In this document: positions 19,684 to 29,565 of the stretch, piece after piece
How positions within the stretch are numbered: the stretch's first letter is position 1
Layout of the letters: the number at the start of each line of letters is the position of its first letter
Source of the DNA: Gellertiella hungarica
GTDB lineage: Bacteria; Pseudomonadota; Alphaproteobacteria; Rhizobiales; Rhizobiaceae
DNA: 64,000 bases
Reading direction: 5' to 3'
Assembly: GCF_014197145.1 (NCBI RefSeq)
Contig: NZ_JACIEZ010000003.1
Location: 434,001-498,000, forward strand
Program-made: the position numbers and the translations under genes
The notes under the pieces: model-generated
Database searches by the model: none
Seen by the model: the letters and a program-made list of their open reading frames with translations, nothing else
Told to the model about the DNA's origin: nothing

Positions 19684-20028
19684 TTATTCCGACTTGACGG
19701 GTTCGCCCTTGACGCGGACGTCGGCGACGAAGGAGCGCACGATGCGCACGCGGACGCCATCGGCGATCTCGACTTCCAGTTCGTTGTCGTCGACGACCTT
19801 GGTGACCTTGCCCACCACGCCGCCGCCGGTGACGACCTGATCGCCGCGGCGGATGTTCTTCAGCGTTTCCTCGCGGCGCTTGCGCTGCTGGGTCTGCGGC
19901 CGGATGAGAAGGAAGTACCATACGACCATCAGCGGCACGAAGAGCACAAACATTTCCATGCCCGAGCCGAATACGCTCGAGGTGGCATCGCCGGCTGCAG
20001 TCTGGGCATAGGCTTCGGTGATAAACAT
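19684..20028 (-). CDS. yajC: preprotein translocase subunit YajC
   Basis: This is a 114-residue single-span accessory subunit of the SecDF-YajC complex. An N-terminal stretch of about 28 residues precedes the membrane segment MFVLFVPLMVVWYFLLIRPQ, whose end (LIRPQ) is the family signature. The cytoplasmic part RRGDQVVTGGGVVGKVTKVV is also diagnostic. The start at 20026-20028 (MFITEAYAQ) is chosen because AGGAGCT precedes it at proper spacing. It heads the yajC-secDF-Mth938-phytoene-synthase-like unit. Confidence 0.95.
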   Translation of the reverse strand: MFITEAYAQTAAGDATSSVFGSGMEMFVLFVPLMVVWYFLLIRPQTQQRKRREETLKNIRRGDQVVTGGGVVGKVTKVVDDNELEVEIADGVRVRIVRSFVADVRVKGEPVKSE

Positions 20029-20246
20029 CAAAAAGCTCCTGAATTCTTCCATTGGCGCGTGGCTGCCGCACCCGCGCGGGACCGGCGGAATATAGCTGCG
20101 AACGCCGTGAATACAACTGGGGACGCCCCGCAGCCGTACCGTTTCCAGCGCTCTTAGCCTTTTCGCTTCGGAAAGATCATGGTAGCGGGGTTCGAAGTGG
20201 CGAAATAAATCGCCTTTTCCCTGCATATCCGCCCGGAGAACGCGCC

Positions 20247-21119
20247 ATGGACGAAGGCAAACTGGACCTGTTGCTGAAAGAACTTCGCCGTCTGGCGGAA
20301 GCGACCGAACGCCTGGCAGGACCTGCGCCCGCCGAAAACGACCTGTCGGCCGCCGACTGTTTCGTCTGGTCTCCCGCAACCCGCTTTCTGCAGCCGGTTC
20401 CCCGGCCGAACCGCATCGCCCTCAAGCTGATCCGCGGTGTCGATCACGTGCGCGACATCCTCCACGAAAACACCATCCGCTTTGCGGAGGGTTTCGCGGC
20501 AAACAATGTCCTTCTCTGGGGTGCCCGCGGCATGGGCAAGTCGTCTCTGGTCAAGTCGGTCCATGCCGATGTGCGCAGCGCAGTCGCGCCGGACCTGAAG
20601 CTGGTCGAGGTTCACCGGGAGGACATCTCCACCCTCCCCGCCTTCCTCGACATCCTGAAGTCGAGGCCGGAGCGGTTCATCCTGTTCTGCGACGACCTGT
20701 CCTTCGACCATGACGATACGGCCTACAAGTCGCTCAAGGCCGCGCTCGACGGCGGCGTTGAAGGCCGGCCCGACAATGTGGTCTTTTACGCCACGTCCAA
20801 CAGGCGCCACCTGCTTCCACGCAACATGATCGAGAACGAGCAATCGACCGCCATCAATCCCTCGGAGGCGGTTGAGGAAAAGGTCTCCCTGTCGGATCGT
20901 TTCGGCCTGTGGCTCGGCTTCCACAAGTGCAGCCAGGACGACTATCTCGCCATGATCGACGGCTATGCAGCCCACTATGCACTCGAGCTTGCGCCGGATG
21001 AGCTCCACCGCGAAGCGCTGGAATGGGCAACGACGCGTGGCGGTCGCTCCGGACGCGTGGCCTGGCAGTATATTCAGGACCTCGCCGGGCGGCAGAGAAA
21101 GCCGATGAATCGGGATTGA
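20247..21119 (+). CDS. DUF815 family AAA+ ATPase
   Basis: This 290-residue P-loop ATPase has a Walker A at residues 92-100 (GARGMGKSS) and a Walker B-like FILFCDDLSF. Other family marks are YATSNRRHLLP and FGLWLGFHKC. DUF815 proteins are close to AAA+ ATPases such as DnaA/IstB, but no specific function is assigned. An in-frame extension exists upstream; the ATG at 20247 follows GCCCGGAGAACG and gives the family N-terminus. It is divergent from yajC and ends at a shared terminator with the LysM/M23 gene. Confidence 0.85.
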   Translation: MDEGKLDLLLKELRRLAEATERLAGPAPAENDLSAADCFVWSPATRFLQPVPRPNRIALKLIRGVDHVRDILHENTIRFAEGFAANNVLLWGARGMGKSSLVKSVHADVRSAVAPDLKLVEVHREDISTLPAFLDILKSRPERFILFCDDLSFDHDDTAYKSLKAALDGGVEGRPDNVVFYATSNRRHLLPRNMIENEQSTAINPSEAVEEKVSLSDRFGLWLGFHKCSQDDYLAMIDGYAAHYALELAPDELHREALEWATTRGGRSGRVAWQYIQDLAGRQRKPMNRD

Positions 21120-21132
21120 TCCCGTCACAGCA

Positions 21133-21160
21133 AAAACCCGGCCTGGAGCCGGGTTTTTTT
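21133..21160. terminator. bidirectional terminator
   Basis: AAAACCCGGC (21133-21142) pairs with GCCGGGTTTT (21148-21157) around CTGGA, continuing into eight T residues on the plus strand and five A residues on the other side. It serves the convergent DUF815 and LysM/M23 genes. Confidence 0.88.
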
Positions 21161-21180
21161 TGTTTCGGGCGGCTAGCCTG

Positions 21181-22746
21181 TCAGTTGAGATAGGTCATCG
21201 GGTTGACCGGGGTCGCATCCTTGCGAACCTCGAAGTGGACCTGCGGACGCTTGGCGTTGCCGCTCATGCCGGACGAGGCCAGCGTCTGGCCGCGCTGTAC
21301 CTTCTGGCCGCGGGTTACGTTGAGACTGTCAGCATTGCCGTAGACGGTCACCGTGCCGTCGTCGTGGCGGACGAGGACAGTGTTGCCGAGCTCCTTCAGG
21401 CCGTTGCCGGCATAGATGACCACGCCGTTTTCGGCTGCCTTGATCGGCGTTCCGGCCGGCACCGAGATGTCGATGCCGTCGTTGCGGTTGCCCTCGACGT
21501 TGCTGCCGTAACCGGCAATCACGGCGCCGCGAACCGGCCAGCGATATTTGCCGATGCCGGTCTGGTCCGGCGCTTCCGTATCGTCCGCCTTGGCGGCGGC
21601 CTCGGTTACGGTTTCCTTCGCAACCGGCGGCTTGTAGGCCTCCGGCTGGGCAGCGGGCTTGGCAATGGCTGCGGTTGCCGCGGGAGCAGCGGCCTCCTTC
21701 GCGGAGATGGATGCCGTCTTCACGGAATCGGCGGCCTCGGCCGGTGCACCGCCCTTGCCGGGCAGCTTCAGCACCTGGCCGACGCGAATAGCGGAGGCGG
21801 TCAGGCCGTTGGCGGCCTTGAGCTCGTCGATATGGGTCCCGGTTACGCGTGCAATCTTGGCCAGCGAATCGCCGGGCTTCACGGTGTAGGTACCGCCTTC
21901 ACCGCCGCCGGCAGCAGGCTGGGGAAGCTTCGTCCCGTCTGCAAGCTGCTTGTTGCGCAGCGTGCCGCCGGAAGGCAGCGTTGCCACCTCGTTTGTGGGC
22001 TCCTTGGCCGGCATGGGCAGCTTGCCCGTGGGAAGATCCGCAACCTGGGCGGAACCCTTGGCGGCATTCGGCGCACGGCCGAAGGTAGGAATGATGATCT
22101 GCTGACCGACGGTTACCTGACCGGCGGAGGCAAGGCCGTTCACCCGCAGGATTTCCTTCTCCGGAACGCCGTAGCGGCGGGAAAGACCGGCGATGGTTTC
22201 GCCGGGGCGCAGCGTCACCGAAGGCGCGCCGTTGGCGCTCCATCCGGACTTCGAAGGAAGCTCGGCGAGCTTGGGTGCAGACGGGATCTTCGCGGGCATC
22301 GGCTGGGCAAGCGCGACCTTGCCAGCGGCAGAACCGGGGGCGGACAGCGTGGAGCGTTCGACGGCAACGGGCGTGGAGGCAAGACGGGCCTGGGAAACCG
22401 AGGTCGTGCCGGTGGTCACGCCGTCATAGGGTTTGCCGGGGAATGGCTGATTGAGGGCGGCGGTGCGGGTTGCTGCCGCGTTCGCGGGCTGCTGATAGAC
22501 ACCCGCATTCGCAGTCTGCGCGCCATAGCCGCCGATGTCCTGCTGCGGAATGGGGGCATCGCCTGCGAGACCCGTAATGTTCCGGTGAGGAATGGAGTTC
22601 GTGGTCATCTGGTCCGTGTTGGACGAAAACAACCCGCCAAACCGGCTTACGTCAGAACTGCAGCCTGCCGCAGATCCGGCCAGCAACATGGCAAACAACG
22701 CTTTTGCGGTCGATTTGCCGACCCTTCCCGATACCCAAACACGCAT
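21181..22746 (-). CDS. LysM/degenerate M23 (LytM) lipoprotein, NlpD/DipM-like
   Basis: This is a 521-residue envelope lipoprotein. A hydrophobic signal ends in SAAGC, a plausible lipobox. Two LysM repeats follow (around LRPGETIAGLSRRYGVPEKE and YTVKPGDSLAKIARVTGTHI), then a low-complexity linker and a C-terminal LytM/M23 domain. The usual zinc residues are partly lost: the first His position reads NDGIDI and the second reads YGNAD, while the last motif VHFEVR is kept. This pattern suits a non-enzymatic activator of cell-wall amidases (NlpD/EnvC type). I prefer the ATG at 22744-22746 over a GTG three codons upstream. Confidence 0.85.
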   Translation of the reverse strand: MRVWVSGRVGKSTAKALFAMLLAGSAAGCSSDVSRFGGLFSSNTDQMTTNSIPHRNITGLAGDAPIPQQDIGGYGAQTANAGVYQQPANAAATRTAALNQPFPGKPYDGVTTGTTSVSQARLASTPVAVERSTLSAPGSAAGKVALAQPMPAKIPSAPKLAELPSKSGWSANGAPSVTLRPGETIAGLSRRYGVPEKEILRVNGLASAGQVTVGQQIIIPTFGRAPNAAKGSAQVADLPTGKLPMPAKEPTNEVATLPSGGTLRNKQLADGTKLPQPAAGGGEGGTYTVKPGDSLAKIARVTGTHIDELKAANGLTASAIRVGQVLKLPGKGGAPAEAADSVKTASISAKEAAAPAATAAIAKPAAQPEAYKPPVAKETVTEAAAKADDTEAPDQTGIGKYRWPVRGAVIAGYGSNVEGNRNDGIDISVPAGTPIKAAENGVVIYAGNGLKELGNTVLVRHDDGTVTVYGNADSLNVTRGQKVQRGQTLASSGMSGNAKRPQVHFEVRKDATPVNPMTYLN

Positions 22747-22980
22747 GACTCGCACCCACCAATAACGCGAACTCTTGGATATGATTAAAGCGCGTTAGTG
22801 TTACCATGCGGTTAAGGAGGCGTCGCGAAAGCCCGGTTTTTGGGCAAGTTTTTGATTATGAGCCATACCCAACCCCCTGAAACGCAACGGAAACCGGGCA
22901 GGATGCGGTTAAGGAAGCGTTGCCTCGTGCAGCGAATATTAGCAAGAACCTGCGCACGGAAGACGCGAGTGCACGCTCTG

Positions 22981-23634
22981 CTAAAGATAGGACGAGAGAC
23001 GGGGTACGATCGGGAGATAAGGCGCGTCGAACAGGATTTCCGTTTCGAAGCGGCTGCCCACCTTTGTCAGCCTCGCCATCTGGCAACGGTCCTCTCCGAC
23101 GAGAAGCGGCGCGATCATCGAACCGCCGGAAACCAGCTGCTCCGCATAGAACCGCGGCATGGAGGGAAAGGCATTGGTGACCAGAATGCGGTCGAAGGTG
23201 CCGTCTCCCTGAAGCCCGGCGCTGCCATCCGCGTGACGGACGATGATGTTCCGCAGGCCCAGCTGGTCGAAGCGTTTCTGTGCTTCGGTGGTCAGGGTCC
23301 TGTAGCGGTCTATCGTCAGCACGCGCTCGACGAGCCGTGCCATGACGGCAGCCGTAAAGCCGCTGCCCGTGCCGACCTCCAGAATGCGGTGGCCGGACTT
23401 GAGCTTGAGGCGGTCGATGATGCGCACCGCAAGATCCACACCCTCCATGAACGCGCCGCACTCGATCGGGATCGTACGTGACGAATAGGCGGAGGCGGCA
23501 TACTGGGACGGAACGAACTGGGTTCGCGGCGTCTGCTCGACGGCGGTCAGAAGGTCGATGTCGTTGATGCCCTCTGCCCGCAGCCGCAGGACCAGACCGG
23601 CAAAACCTTCCTTCTCGCCGAGACGGGCATTCAT
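22981..23634 (-). CDS. pcm: protein-L-isoaspartate O-methyltransferase-like protein (surE-linked)
   Basis: This is a 217-residue class I SAM-dependent methyltransferase. The SAM motif [18 protein letters not shown] and the later [10 protein letters not shown] are clear, and [10 protein letters not shown] is a PIMT N-terminal block. The loop that in classical PIMT reads like 'TISQPxxVA' is here [15 protein letters not shown], so isoaspartyl repair activity is not certain. The ATG overlaps the surE stop by four bases, fitting the well-known surE-pcm stationary-phase pair. Confidence 0.85.
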   Translation of the reverse strand: MNARLGEKEGFAGLVLRLRAEGINDIDLLTAVEQTPRTQFVPSQYAASAYSSRTIPIECGAFMEGVDLAVRIIDRLKLKSGHRILEVGTGSGFTAAVMARLVERVLTIDRYRTLTTEAQKRFDQLGLRNIIVRHADGSAGLQGDGTFDRILVTNAFPSMPRFYAEQLVSGGSMIAPLLVGEDRCQMARLTKVGSRFETEILFDAPYLPIVPRLSSYL

Positions 23635-24401
23635 GCATGCCCTCCCAGATCCAGCGCCTTCACGATTTTCGCCTGCGCTTCGTAATCGGTCAGGTCAAGC
23701 TTGAGCGGGGTGACGGAAATCTTGCCATTCCGCAGCGCATGAATGTCCGTGCCCTCCTCGAAGGCGCCACGACGCTCACCGAAGCGCAGCCAGTAGTAGG
23801 GAAATCCGCGCCCGTCTGCCCGCTCCTCGATGACAAGGCCGTGGTCGAGCTTGCCCTGTCGGGTTACGGCGACGCCCTTCACCTCATCCGGCGGGCAATA
23901 GGGGAAATTGATGTTCACGAGCGTACCCGGGCTGGGGCCGGCATCCAGAAGCTGCTGGAGGATCTCGGGCGCAAACTTCTCGGTCGTTTTCCAGGAAATC
24001 GTGCGTCCGGAGTTCGGAATATAGGCTTGCGACAACGCAAACGAGGGAATGCCAAGCAGGGTCCCCTCGATGGCGCCGGCAACCGTGCCGGAATAGGTGA
24101 CATCATCAGCCACGTTGGAGCCGCAGTTGACACCGGAGAGGATGAGATCGGGTGGGCTGTCGAGCACCTCCCGGACGCCCATGATGACGCAGTCGGTGGG
24201 CGTACCCTTGAGGGCGAACCGCGTGGGGCCTGCCTTGCGCAGCCGCAGCGGCTCGGAAAGCGTCAGCGAGTGGGCAAGGCCGCTCTGATCGGTTTCCGGT
24301 GCCACCACCCAGACGTCGTCGGTGAACTGACGGGCAATCCGCTCCAGAACGGCGAGGCCCTCCGCATGGATTCCGTCATCGTTCGTCAGAAGAATTCTCA
24401 T
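23631..24401 (-). CDS. surE: 5'/3'-nucleotidase SurE
   Basis: This is a metal-dependent phosphatase acting on nucleoside monophosphates, linked to stationary-phase survival. The 256 residues start [16 protein letters not shown], containing the NDDG metal-binding motif, followed by [30 protein letters not shown] and [13 protein letters not shown], all characteristic. It follows serS by 24 bp and overlaps pcm. Confidence 0.96.
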   Translation of the reverse strand: MRILLTNDDGIHAEGLAVLERIARQFTDDVWVVAPETDQSGLAHSLTLSEPLRLRKAGPTRFALKGTPTDCVIMGVREVLDSPPDLILSGVNCGSNVADDVTYSGTVAGAIEGTLLGIPSFALSQAYIPNSGRTISWKTTEKFAPEILQQLLDAGPSPGTLVNINFPYCPPDEVKGVAVTRQGKLDHGLVIEERADGRGFPYYWLRFGERRGAFEEGTDIHALRNGKISVTPLKLDLTDYEAQAKIVKALDLGGHA

Positions 24402-24425
24402 CCGCCAGTCCTCGACACGCCGCCA

Positions 24426-25709
24426 TCAGACGGCTTTGGTGATCACCTTCATGCCGCCCATGTAGGGCACCAGAACATCGGGAACAGTCACGGAGCCATC
24501 GGGGTTCTGGTAGTTTTCCAGCACGGCGATCAGCGCCCGGCCGACGGCCACGCCGGAGCCGTTGAGGGTATGGACGAAGCGCGTTGCCTTGTCGTCCTTC
24601 CCGCGGTAGCGCGCATTCATGCGGCGGCCCTGGAAGTCTCCGCAAACCGAGCAGGAGGAAATCTCGCGGTAAGCATCCTGCCCCGGAAGCCACACCTCGA
24701 TATCGTAGGTCTTGCGCGCGCCGAAGCCCATGTCGCCGGTGCAAAGGGTCATGGTGCGGAAATGCAGGCCGAGGCGCTTGAGAACTTCTTCCGCGGCCGC
24801 CGTCATGCGCTCATGCTCCGCAATCGCGGTGTCCGCATCGGTGATCGACACGAGCTCGCACTTCATGAACTGGTGCTGACGAAGCATGCCACGCGTATCG
24901 CGGCCCGCAGAGCCGGCTTCCGAACGGAAGCAGGGCGTGAGCGCGGTGAAGCGGAGCGGCAGCTTGTCCTGATCCAGGATATCGCCCGAAACCAGGTTGG
25001 TCAGCGGCACCTCGGCCGTCGGAATGAGCCAGCGTCCGTCGGTGGTCTGGAAGAGGTCCTCCGAGAATTTCGGCAGCTGGCCGGTCCCGTACATCGCATC
25101 GTCGCGCACCATCAGAGGCGGATTGACCTCGGTATAGCCGTGCTCGGTGGTGTGAACATCGACCATGAACTGGCCGAGCGCGCGCTCGAGCCGCGCGAGC
25201 GGCCCCATCAGGACGGTGAAGCGGGCCCCGGAGAGCTTTGCCGCCCCCTCGAAGTTCATGTAACCGAGCCCCTCGCCGATCTCGAAGTGCTCGAGTGGCT
25301 TGTAGGCGAAGCCGGGCTTCTCGCCGTGGGTACGGGCAACGACGTTGTCGTGCTCGTCCTTGCCGACAGGCACATCGTCCAGCGGCACGTTGGGGATGCG
25401 CGAAAGAGCATCGTTGAGCGCTGCCGTCAGCTGCCGCTCTTCCTCTTCCATGGCCGGCATGGAGGTCTTGAACTCCGCGACCTCCGCCTTCAGGGCTTCG
25501 GCCCGCGCGGCGTCCTTCTGCGCCATTGCCAACCCGATTTCCTTCGAGGCGGCATTGCGGCGGGACTGCATGTCCTGGAGACCCTGCACGGCGGCGCGGC
25601 GCTTCTCGTCAAGCGCAATCAGCTCCGCCGCCTGCGGCTCGGCACCCCGCTTTGCCAGCGCGGCATCCAGTTCGGCAGCGTTTTCGCGAATCCATTTGAT
25701 ATCAAGCAT
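24426..25709 (-). CDS. serS: seryl-tRNA synthetase
   Basis: This is a class II aminoacyl-tRNA synthetase of 427 residues. It has an N-terminal antiparallel coiled coil (roughly residues 25-100) that contacts the tRNA long arm. Motif 2 ([20 protein letters not shown]) and motif 3 ([19 protein letters not shown]) are intact. [15 protein letters not shown] at 25707-25709 is the family start; an upstream extension is rejected. Confidence 0.97.
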   Translation of the reverse strand: MLDIKWIRENAAELDAALAKRGAEPQAAELIALDEKRRAAVQGLQDMQSRRNAASKEIGLAMAQKDAARAEALKAEVAEFKTSMPAMEEEERQLTAALNDALSRIPNVPLDDVPVGKDEHDNVVARTHGEKPGFAYKPLEHFEIGEGLGYMNFEGAAKLSGARFTVLMGPLARLERALGQFMVDVHTTEHGYTEVNPPLMVRDDAMYGTGQLPKFSEDLFQTTDGRWLIPTAEVPLTNLVSGDILDQDKLPLRFTALTPCFRSEAGSAGRDTRGMLRQHQFMKCELVSITDADTAIAEHERMTAAAEEVLKRLGLHFRTMTLCTGDMGFGARKTYDIEVWLPGQDAYREISSCSVCGDFQGRRMNARYRGKDDKATRFVHTLNGSGVAVGRALIAVLENYQNPDGSVTVPDVLVPYMGGMKVITKAV

Positions 25710-25820
25710 GGTCGTTCCAGATAGTTCGACTGTGGGCCGGACACGGCAAAGGCGGCGCCAGCATGGGAGACCGCCTCGCACTGTGCAGGACAGGTGGGAA
25801 AAGCCACGCCGAACGCGGCT

Positions 25821-26636
25821 TCAGGGGGTCTCTTCCGCCTCGGCGGCCGCCTTGGCGAGGGCTTCCCTGCTCCTGTTCCGCTCGATGAGTCGGGCGGTAT
25901 AGATGGAGATTTCGTAGAGAAGGATCGCAGGCAGTGCAAGACCGATCTGGGACATCGGATCCGGCGGGGTGAGGACTGCGGCGACAACGAAGGCGATGAC
26001 GACCGCATACTTCCGCTTCTCGGCAAGCCCCTGTGCCGTCACGATGCCGACGCGCGCCAGCAGCGATGTGACGACCGGCAGCTGGAAGACCAACCCGAAG
26101 GAAAAGACCAGCGTCATGATGAGGCTGAGATATTCCGAGACCTTCGGCATCAGCGAGATCGCGACCTGGCCCTGCTCCGGCGCCTGCTGCATGGCGAGGA
26201 AGAACCACATCACCATCGGCGTGAAGAAGAAATAGACCAGTGCCCCGCCGAGCAGGAACAGCAGGGGCGACGCTATCAGAAAGGGCAGGAAGGCCGCGCG
26301 TTCGTTCTTGTAGAGGCCCGGAGCCACGAACTTGTAGATCTGCGAGGCAATCACCGGAAAGGCAATGACCATCGCCGAGAACATCGCAACCTTCACCTGC
26401 GTGAAGAAGAATTCCTGCGGCGCGGTGTAGATCAGCTCGGATTTCGCGATGTCGAGCCCGGCCCACTGGACTGCCCATTTGTAGGGATAGACCAGATAAT
26501 TGAAGATGTGCTTGGCAAAGTAGAAGCTCACCAGGAAGGCAAGGAAAAACGCGCCGAGCGACCAGATCAGGCGACGGCGGAGCTCGATCAGATGCTCAAG
26601 CAGCGGCTGGGGCTTGTCCTCGTAGTCGCCGATCAT
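25821..26636 (-). CDS. tatC: Sec-independent protein translocase TatC
   Basis: TatC is the six-helix receptor for twin-arginine signal peptides. The 271-residue protein starts with a cytoplasmic segment PQPLLEHLIELRRRLIWSL, a TatC signature, and continues through six hydrophobic spans with PKVSEYLSLIMTLVFSFGLVFQLP-type conserved text. ALTPPDPMSQIGLALPAILLYE-like sequence closes the domain. The ATG overlaps the tatB stop by four bases. Confidence 0.96.
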   Translation of the reverse strand: MIGDYEDKPQPLLEHLIELRRRLIWSLGAFFLAFLVSFYFAKHIFNYLVYPYKWAVQWAGLDIAKSELIYTAPQEFFFTQVKVAMFSAMVIAFPVIASQIYKFVAPGLYKNERAAFLPFLIASPLLFLLGGALVYFFFTPMVMWFFLAMQQAPEQGQVAISLMPKVSEYLSLIMTLVFSFGLVFQLPVVTSLLARVGIVTAQGLAEKRKYAVVIAFVVAAVLTPPDPMSQIGLALPAILLYEISIYTARLIERNRSREALAKAAAEAEETP

Positions 26637-27295
26637 GCCTTGTCCTTCTTCGTGGCGGTGGTCTTCTTGCGGGGCTTCTCGGCGGGCATCGCAACCTCTG
26701 CCGCCGGGGCCGCCTTCTTGCGGGAGGCCGGCTTCGGCGCATCGGCGGAAACTTCGGCCTTCGCGCTACGCTTGGCGCGGGGCTTCGGCGTAACCACCTC
26801 TGCGACTGGAGCCACCGGCAGGGATGCGGCAAGCGCTGCAGTCGAAACCACAGGCGCCGCCTCGCCGGGGACGACGGTCTTGCCCGGTTCCGGCACGACG
26901 GCAGGCGGTGCTGCATCGAGCGCGACCGGTGGAGCCGGTATGGTTACGGCGGAGGCATCGGCAGAAGGCGCGGCAGCCGAGGCGGGATTGGCCTCGACCG
27001 TCTTCTTGATATCGGAGCGGATGTCCTCGGCGGCCTGGCGCAGAGGAGTCATGGCTTCCCGTATGGTGTTGACGGGATGCAGACGCTGAACATCGGTGAT
27101 CGTCTGACGCAGATCGCCCATGTCTGCCTCGTTGAGGGCGTCATCGAACTGCTTGCGGAACTCGCCTGCCATGGACGAGAACTTGCGGGACATGCGCCCG
27201 AATGCGCGAAGCATGGGCGGGAGGTCCTTCGGACCCACCACCACAATCAGAACAACCGCGATAACGAGCAGTTCGGACCAGCCGACATCAAGCAT
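26633..27295 (-). CDS. tatB: Sec-independent protein translocase TatB
   Basis: This 220-residue protein has an N-terminal membrane helix (MLDVGWSELLVIAVVLIVVV) followed by the GPKDLP hinge and an amphipathic helix (LRAFGRMSRKFSSMAGEFRK). The long C-terminal part is Ala/Pro/Lys-rich and probably disordered, as is common in alphaproteobacteria. It is chosen as TatB rather than TatA by the GW...E motif and length. It lies between tatA and tatC. Confidence 0.94.
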   Translation of the reverse strand: MLDVGWSELLVIAVVLIVVVGPKDLPPMLRAFGRMSRKFSSMAGEFRKQFDDALNEADMGDLRQTITDVQRLHPVNTIREAMTPLRQAAEDIRSDIKKTVEANPASAAAPSADASAVTIPAPPVALDAAPPAVVPEPGKTVVPGEAAPVVSTAALAASLPVAPVAEVVTPKPRAKRSAKAEVSADAPKPASRKKAAPAAEVAMPAEKPRKKTTATKKDKA

Positions 27296-27430
27296 GGAAT
27301 GAGGCTCCTGAGGCCCTTGATGCTTTAGGCCGCGCGCCAGAAGGGCGCGCATTGCCTGACCGGAGTATGAATATGCCGACCCTTCCCGCCCCGGCCATGG
27401 GAAAGGAGCCCGCCGCCCGGATCCGGCGCC

Positions 27431-27625
27431 TTACTTGACCTCGTCGGCCTTGTGCTCGACGGTCTTCGACGGCTCTGCCGGAGCGTCGTCGTCCGCCATG
27501 CCCTTCTTGAAGCTCTTGATGCCCTTCGCAACGTCGCCCATGAGTTCCGGGATCTTGCCGCGGCCGAACATGAGCAACACGATCGCCAGCACGATCAACC
27601 AATGCCAAATGCTGAAAGAACCCAT
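27431..27625 (-). CDS. tatA: Sec-independent protein translocase TatA
   Basis: This 64-residue pore-forming Tat subunit has one membrane helix ([20 protein letters not shown]) followed by [20 protein letters not shown], the amphipathic helix with the F-G hinge typical of TatA. It lies 13 bp downstream of the ABC ATPase gene and 135 bp upstream of tatB. Confidence 0.95.
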   Translation of the reverse strand: MGSFSIWHWLIVLAIVLLMFGRGKIPELMGDVAKGIKSFKKGMADDDAPAEPSKTVEHKADEVK

Positions 27626-27638
27626 GATGCACTCCCTC

Positions 27639-28787
27639 TTATGACGTAGATTTCATGTATGATGTTTGGGTGTCTTTTTCAAACACCAAAATGGCCTGCG
27701 GATTTACATCCACTGTCACGTCCCGGATGCCCTGCGGCAGGAGGTCCGCGCGGATGCGTGCGCGCACCGGCTGCTCGCTGCCCGGAACTGCCAGACTGAG
27801 CAGCTCGACGACACCCAGAAAGCGCCTTGCCAGAATGCGGGCCGGAATGGCACCGCCCTCCTCGCGCACCGAAACGCCGGAAAGCCGGACCGCGACGGAG
27901 ACGGCCGCCCCTTCAGGCAGATGGCCGGCCTCGGCGGGACCAAGCGGGGTCTCGACCACGCCTCGCTTCACCGCGCCTTCGAACTCGTTGATCTCCGAGA
28001 AGAAGGCAGCCGTGAAGAGATCCCTCGGGCGACGGTAGAGATCATCCGCCGTTCCGGCCTGAACCAGTCGTCCATCCTTCAGCAGGGCAATCCGGTCCCC
28101 CATCCGCATCGCCTCCTCGGCATCATGCGTCACGACGATGGCGGTTGCGCGGGTTTCCCGCAGGATGGCCAGCGTATCGGCCCTGATCGTATCCTTTAGA
28201 CGGGAATCAAGGCCTGAAAATGGCTCGTCCATCAGGAGAACGCCGGGTCGCGGGGCCAGAGCACGGGCCAGCGCCACGCGCTGCTGTTCGCCGCCGGACA
28301 GCACGTGCGGGTAGCTCTCGGCATATCGTGACAGACCGACGCGCTCGAGCGCCGCCATGGCCTCCTGTACCGCCTCGCGGGCCGGAAGCGCCGTCAGGCC
28401 GAAGCGGACATTGTCGAGAATGGTCATGTGCGGGAACAGCGCGAAATCCTGGAACATCAGGCCGATGCCGCGCTTCTCCGGAGGAAGGAACTGGTTTGGT
28501 CCCGCCACCTCCTGACCGTTCAGCACGAGACGTCCGTGGCTCTGTGCCTCGATGCCTGCGGCAATGCGAAGCAGGGTGGTCTTTCCCGAACCCGATGGCC
28601 CGAGAAGACAAAGCACCTCGCCCGGCTCTGCCGTCAGCGACACGCCCTTGATGGTCTCCTTGCCGTGATAGCTGTGCCTGATGTCCTCGAAGGACAGGCG
28701 TGCGGCGAATGTGACACCCGCAGTCCTCTTCGACTGGGTGCCTTGCGCCATCTGTCCGTCAGGAACCATTCCCGCTTGCTCACTCAT
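27639..28787 (-). CDS. orphan ABC transporter ATP-binding protein (FbpC/PotA-like)
   Basis: This is a nucleotide-binding subunit of about 382 residues. Walker [10 protein letters not shown], signature [15 protein letters not shown], Walker [11 protein letters not shown] and the switch histidine in VVTHDAEEA are all intact. A C-terminal TOBE-like domain (about residues 270-382) is typical of iron(III)/spermidine importers. No permease or binding protein lies beside it. It sits between scpB and tatA, a position normally without an ABC gene in relatives I know. The start could be MSEQAG (28787) or MAQGTQ (28751), since neither has a strong ribosome-binding site. Substrate is unknown. Confidence 0.85.
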   Translation of the reverse strand: MSEQAGMVPDGQMAQGTQSKRTAGVTFAARLSFEDIRHSYHGKETIKGVSLTAEPGEVLCLLGPSGSGKTTLLRIAAGIEAQSHGRLVLNGQEVAGPNQFLPPEKRGIGLMFQDFALFPHMTILDNVRFGLTALPAREAVQEAMAALERVGLSRYAESYPHVLSGGEQQRVALARALAPRPGVLLMDEPFSGLDSRLKDTIRADTLAILRETRATAIVVTHDAEEAMRMGDRIALLKDGRLVQAGTADDLYRRPRDLFTAAFFSEINEFEGAVKRGVVETPLGPAEAGHLPEGAAVSVAVRLSGVSVREEGGAIPARILARRFLGVVELLSLAVPGSEQPVRARIRADLLPQGIRDVTVDVNPQAILVFEKDTQTSYMKSTS

Positions 28788-28842
28788 ACAGGCCGCGACA
28801 CGCCAGCGGCATGATGAAAGCGGCAAATCAAAAAACCTGAAT

Positions 28843-29565
28843 TTATTGGTCCGGTTCTCCACCCGGTGTCAAGAGCCCCAGCTCTTCCAGATCCAGTTGA
28901 GTGATGGGATCCTCGTCTTCGGTGAGTTCTTCCTGCATCAGCGGCAGCGGCACCTGGAAATTGGCCGGTATGCGGCTGGAGAGCAGCCCTGCCCCGCGCA
29001 GCTCTTCGAGGCCGGGCAGATCCTTGAGCTCCTCCAGTCCGAAATGATCCAGAAAATCCGTTGTGGTGCCAAGGGTCACGGGCCGACCGGGCGTGCGGCG
29101 ACGGCCCCGGAACCGTATCCAGCCCGCCTCGAGAAGCACGTCCAGCGTTCCGCGCGAGGTCGCGACCCCGCGGATCTCCTCGATCTCCGCCCGGGTCACC
29201 GGCTGGTGATAGGCGATGATGGCGAGCACTTCCAGCGCTGCGCGCGACAGCTTCCTCGGCTCTTCCTGATCCGTGCGGATGTAGAAGGACAGATCGCCCG
29301 CTGTGCGAAAGGCCCAGTTGTCGCCCACCTGAACCAGGTTGACGCCCCGTCCCGCATAATCCGCCTTCAGCGACCCCATCACGACGCGCACGTCGAGGTC
29401 GCGCGGAAGACGGTCCTGGAGGTAGGCTTCCGAAACGGGCTGGGCGGAGGCGAAGACCAGCGCCTCGGCGATGCGCCTGGCCTCCGCCAGGGCAGGATGA
29501 ATGCGGGGCGTTTCCGGACGAACCGGACCTTCGGCGGAAGAGCTGTCGTCAGCCGACATCGCCAT
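28843..29565 (-). CDS. scpB: segregation and condensation protein B
   Basis: ScpB is the winged-helix (kite) subunit of the SMC-ScpAB condensin. The 240-residue protein contains ARRIAEALVFASAQPVSE near its start and the diagnostic KLSRAALEVLAIIAYHQPVT followed by RAEIEEIRG and GRPVTLGTTTDFLDHFGL. The start at 29563-29565 has GGAGG six bases upstream, and a second ATG lies two codons inside. It overlaps the end of scpA by 17 bp. Confidence 0.95.
   Translation of the reverse strand: MAMSADDSSSAEGPVRPETPRIHPALAEARRIAEALVFASAQPVSEAYLQDRLPRDLDVRVVMGSLKADYAGRGVNLVQVGDNWAFRTAGDLSFYIRTDQEEPRKLSRAALEVLAIIAYHQPVTRAEIEEIRGVATSRGTLDVLLEAGWIRFRGRRRTPGRPVTLGTTTDFLDHFGLEELKDLPGLEELRGAGLLSSRIPANFQVPLPLMQEELTEDEDPITQLDLEELGLLTPGGEPDQ

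Noticed and set aside
16912-20157. 1081-residue plus-strand open frame
   Set aside because: It is exactly antisense to secDF and neighbours; composition is His/Arg/Asp-rich without domains.
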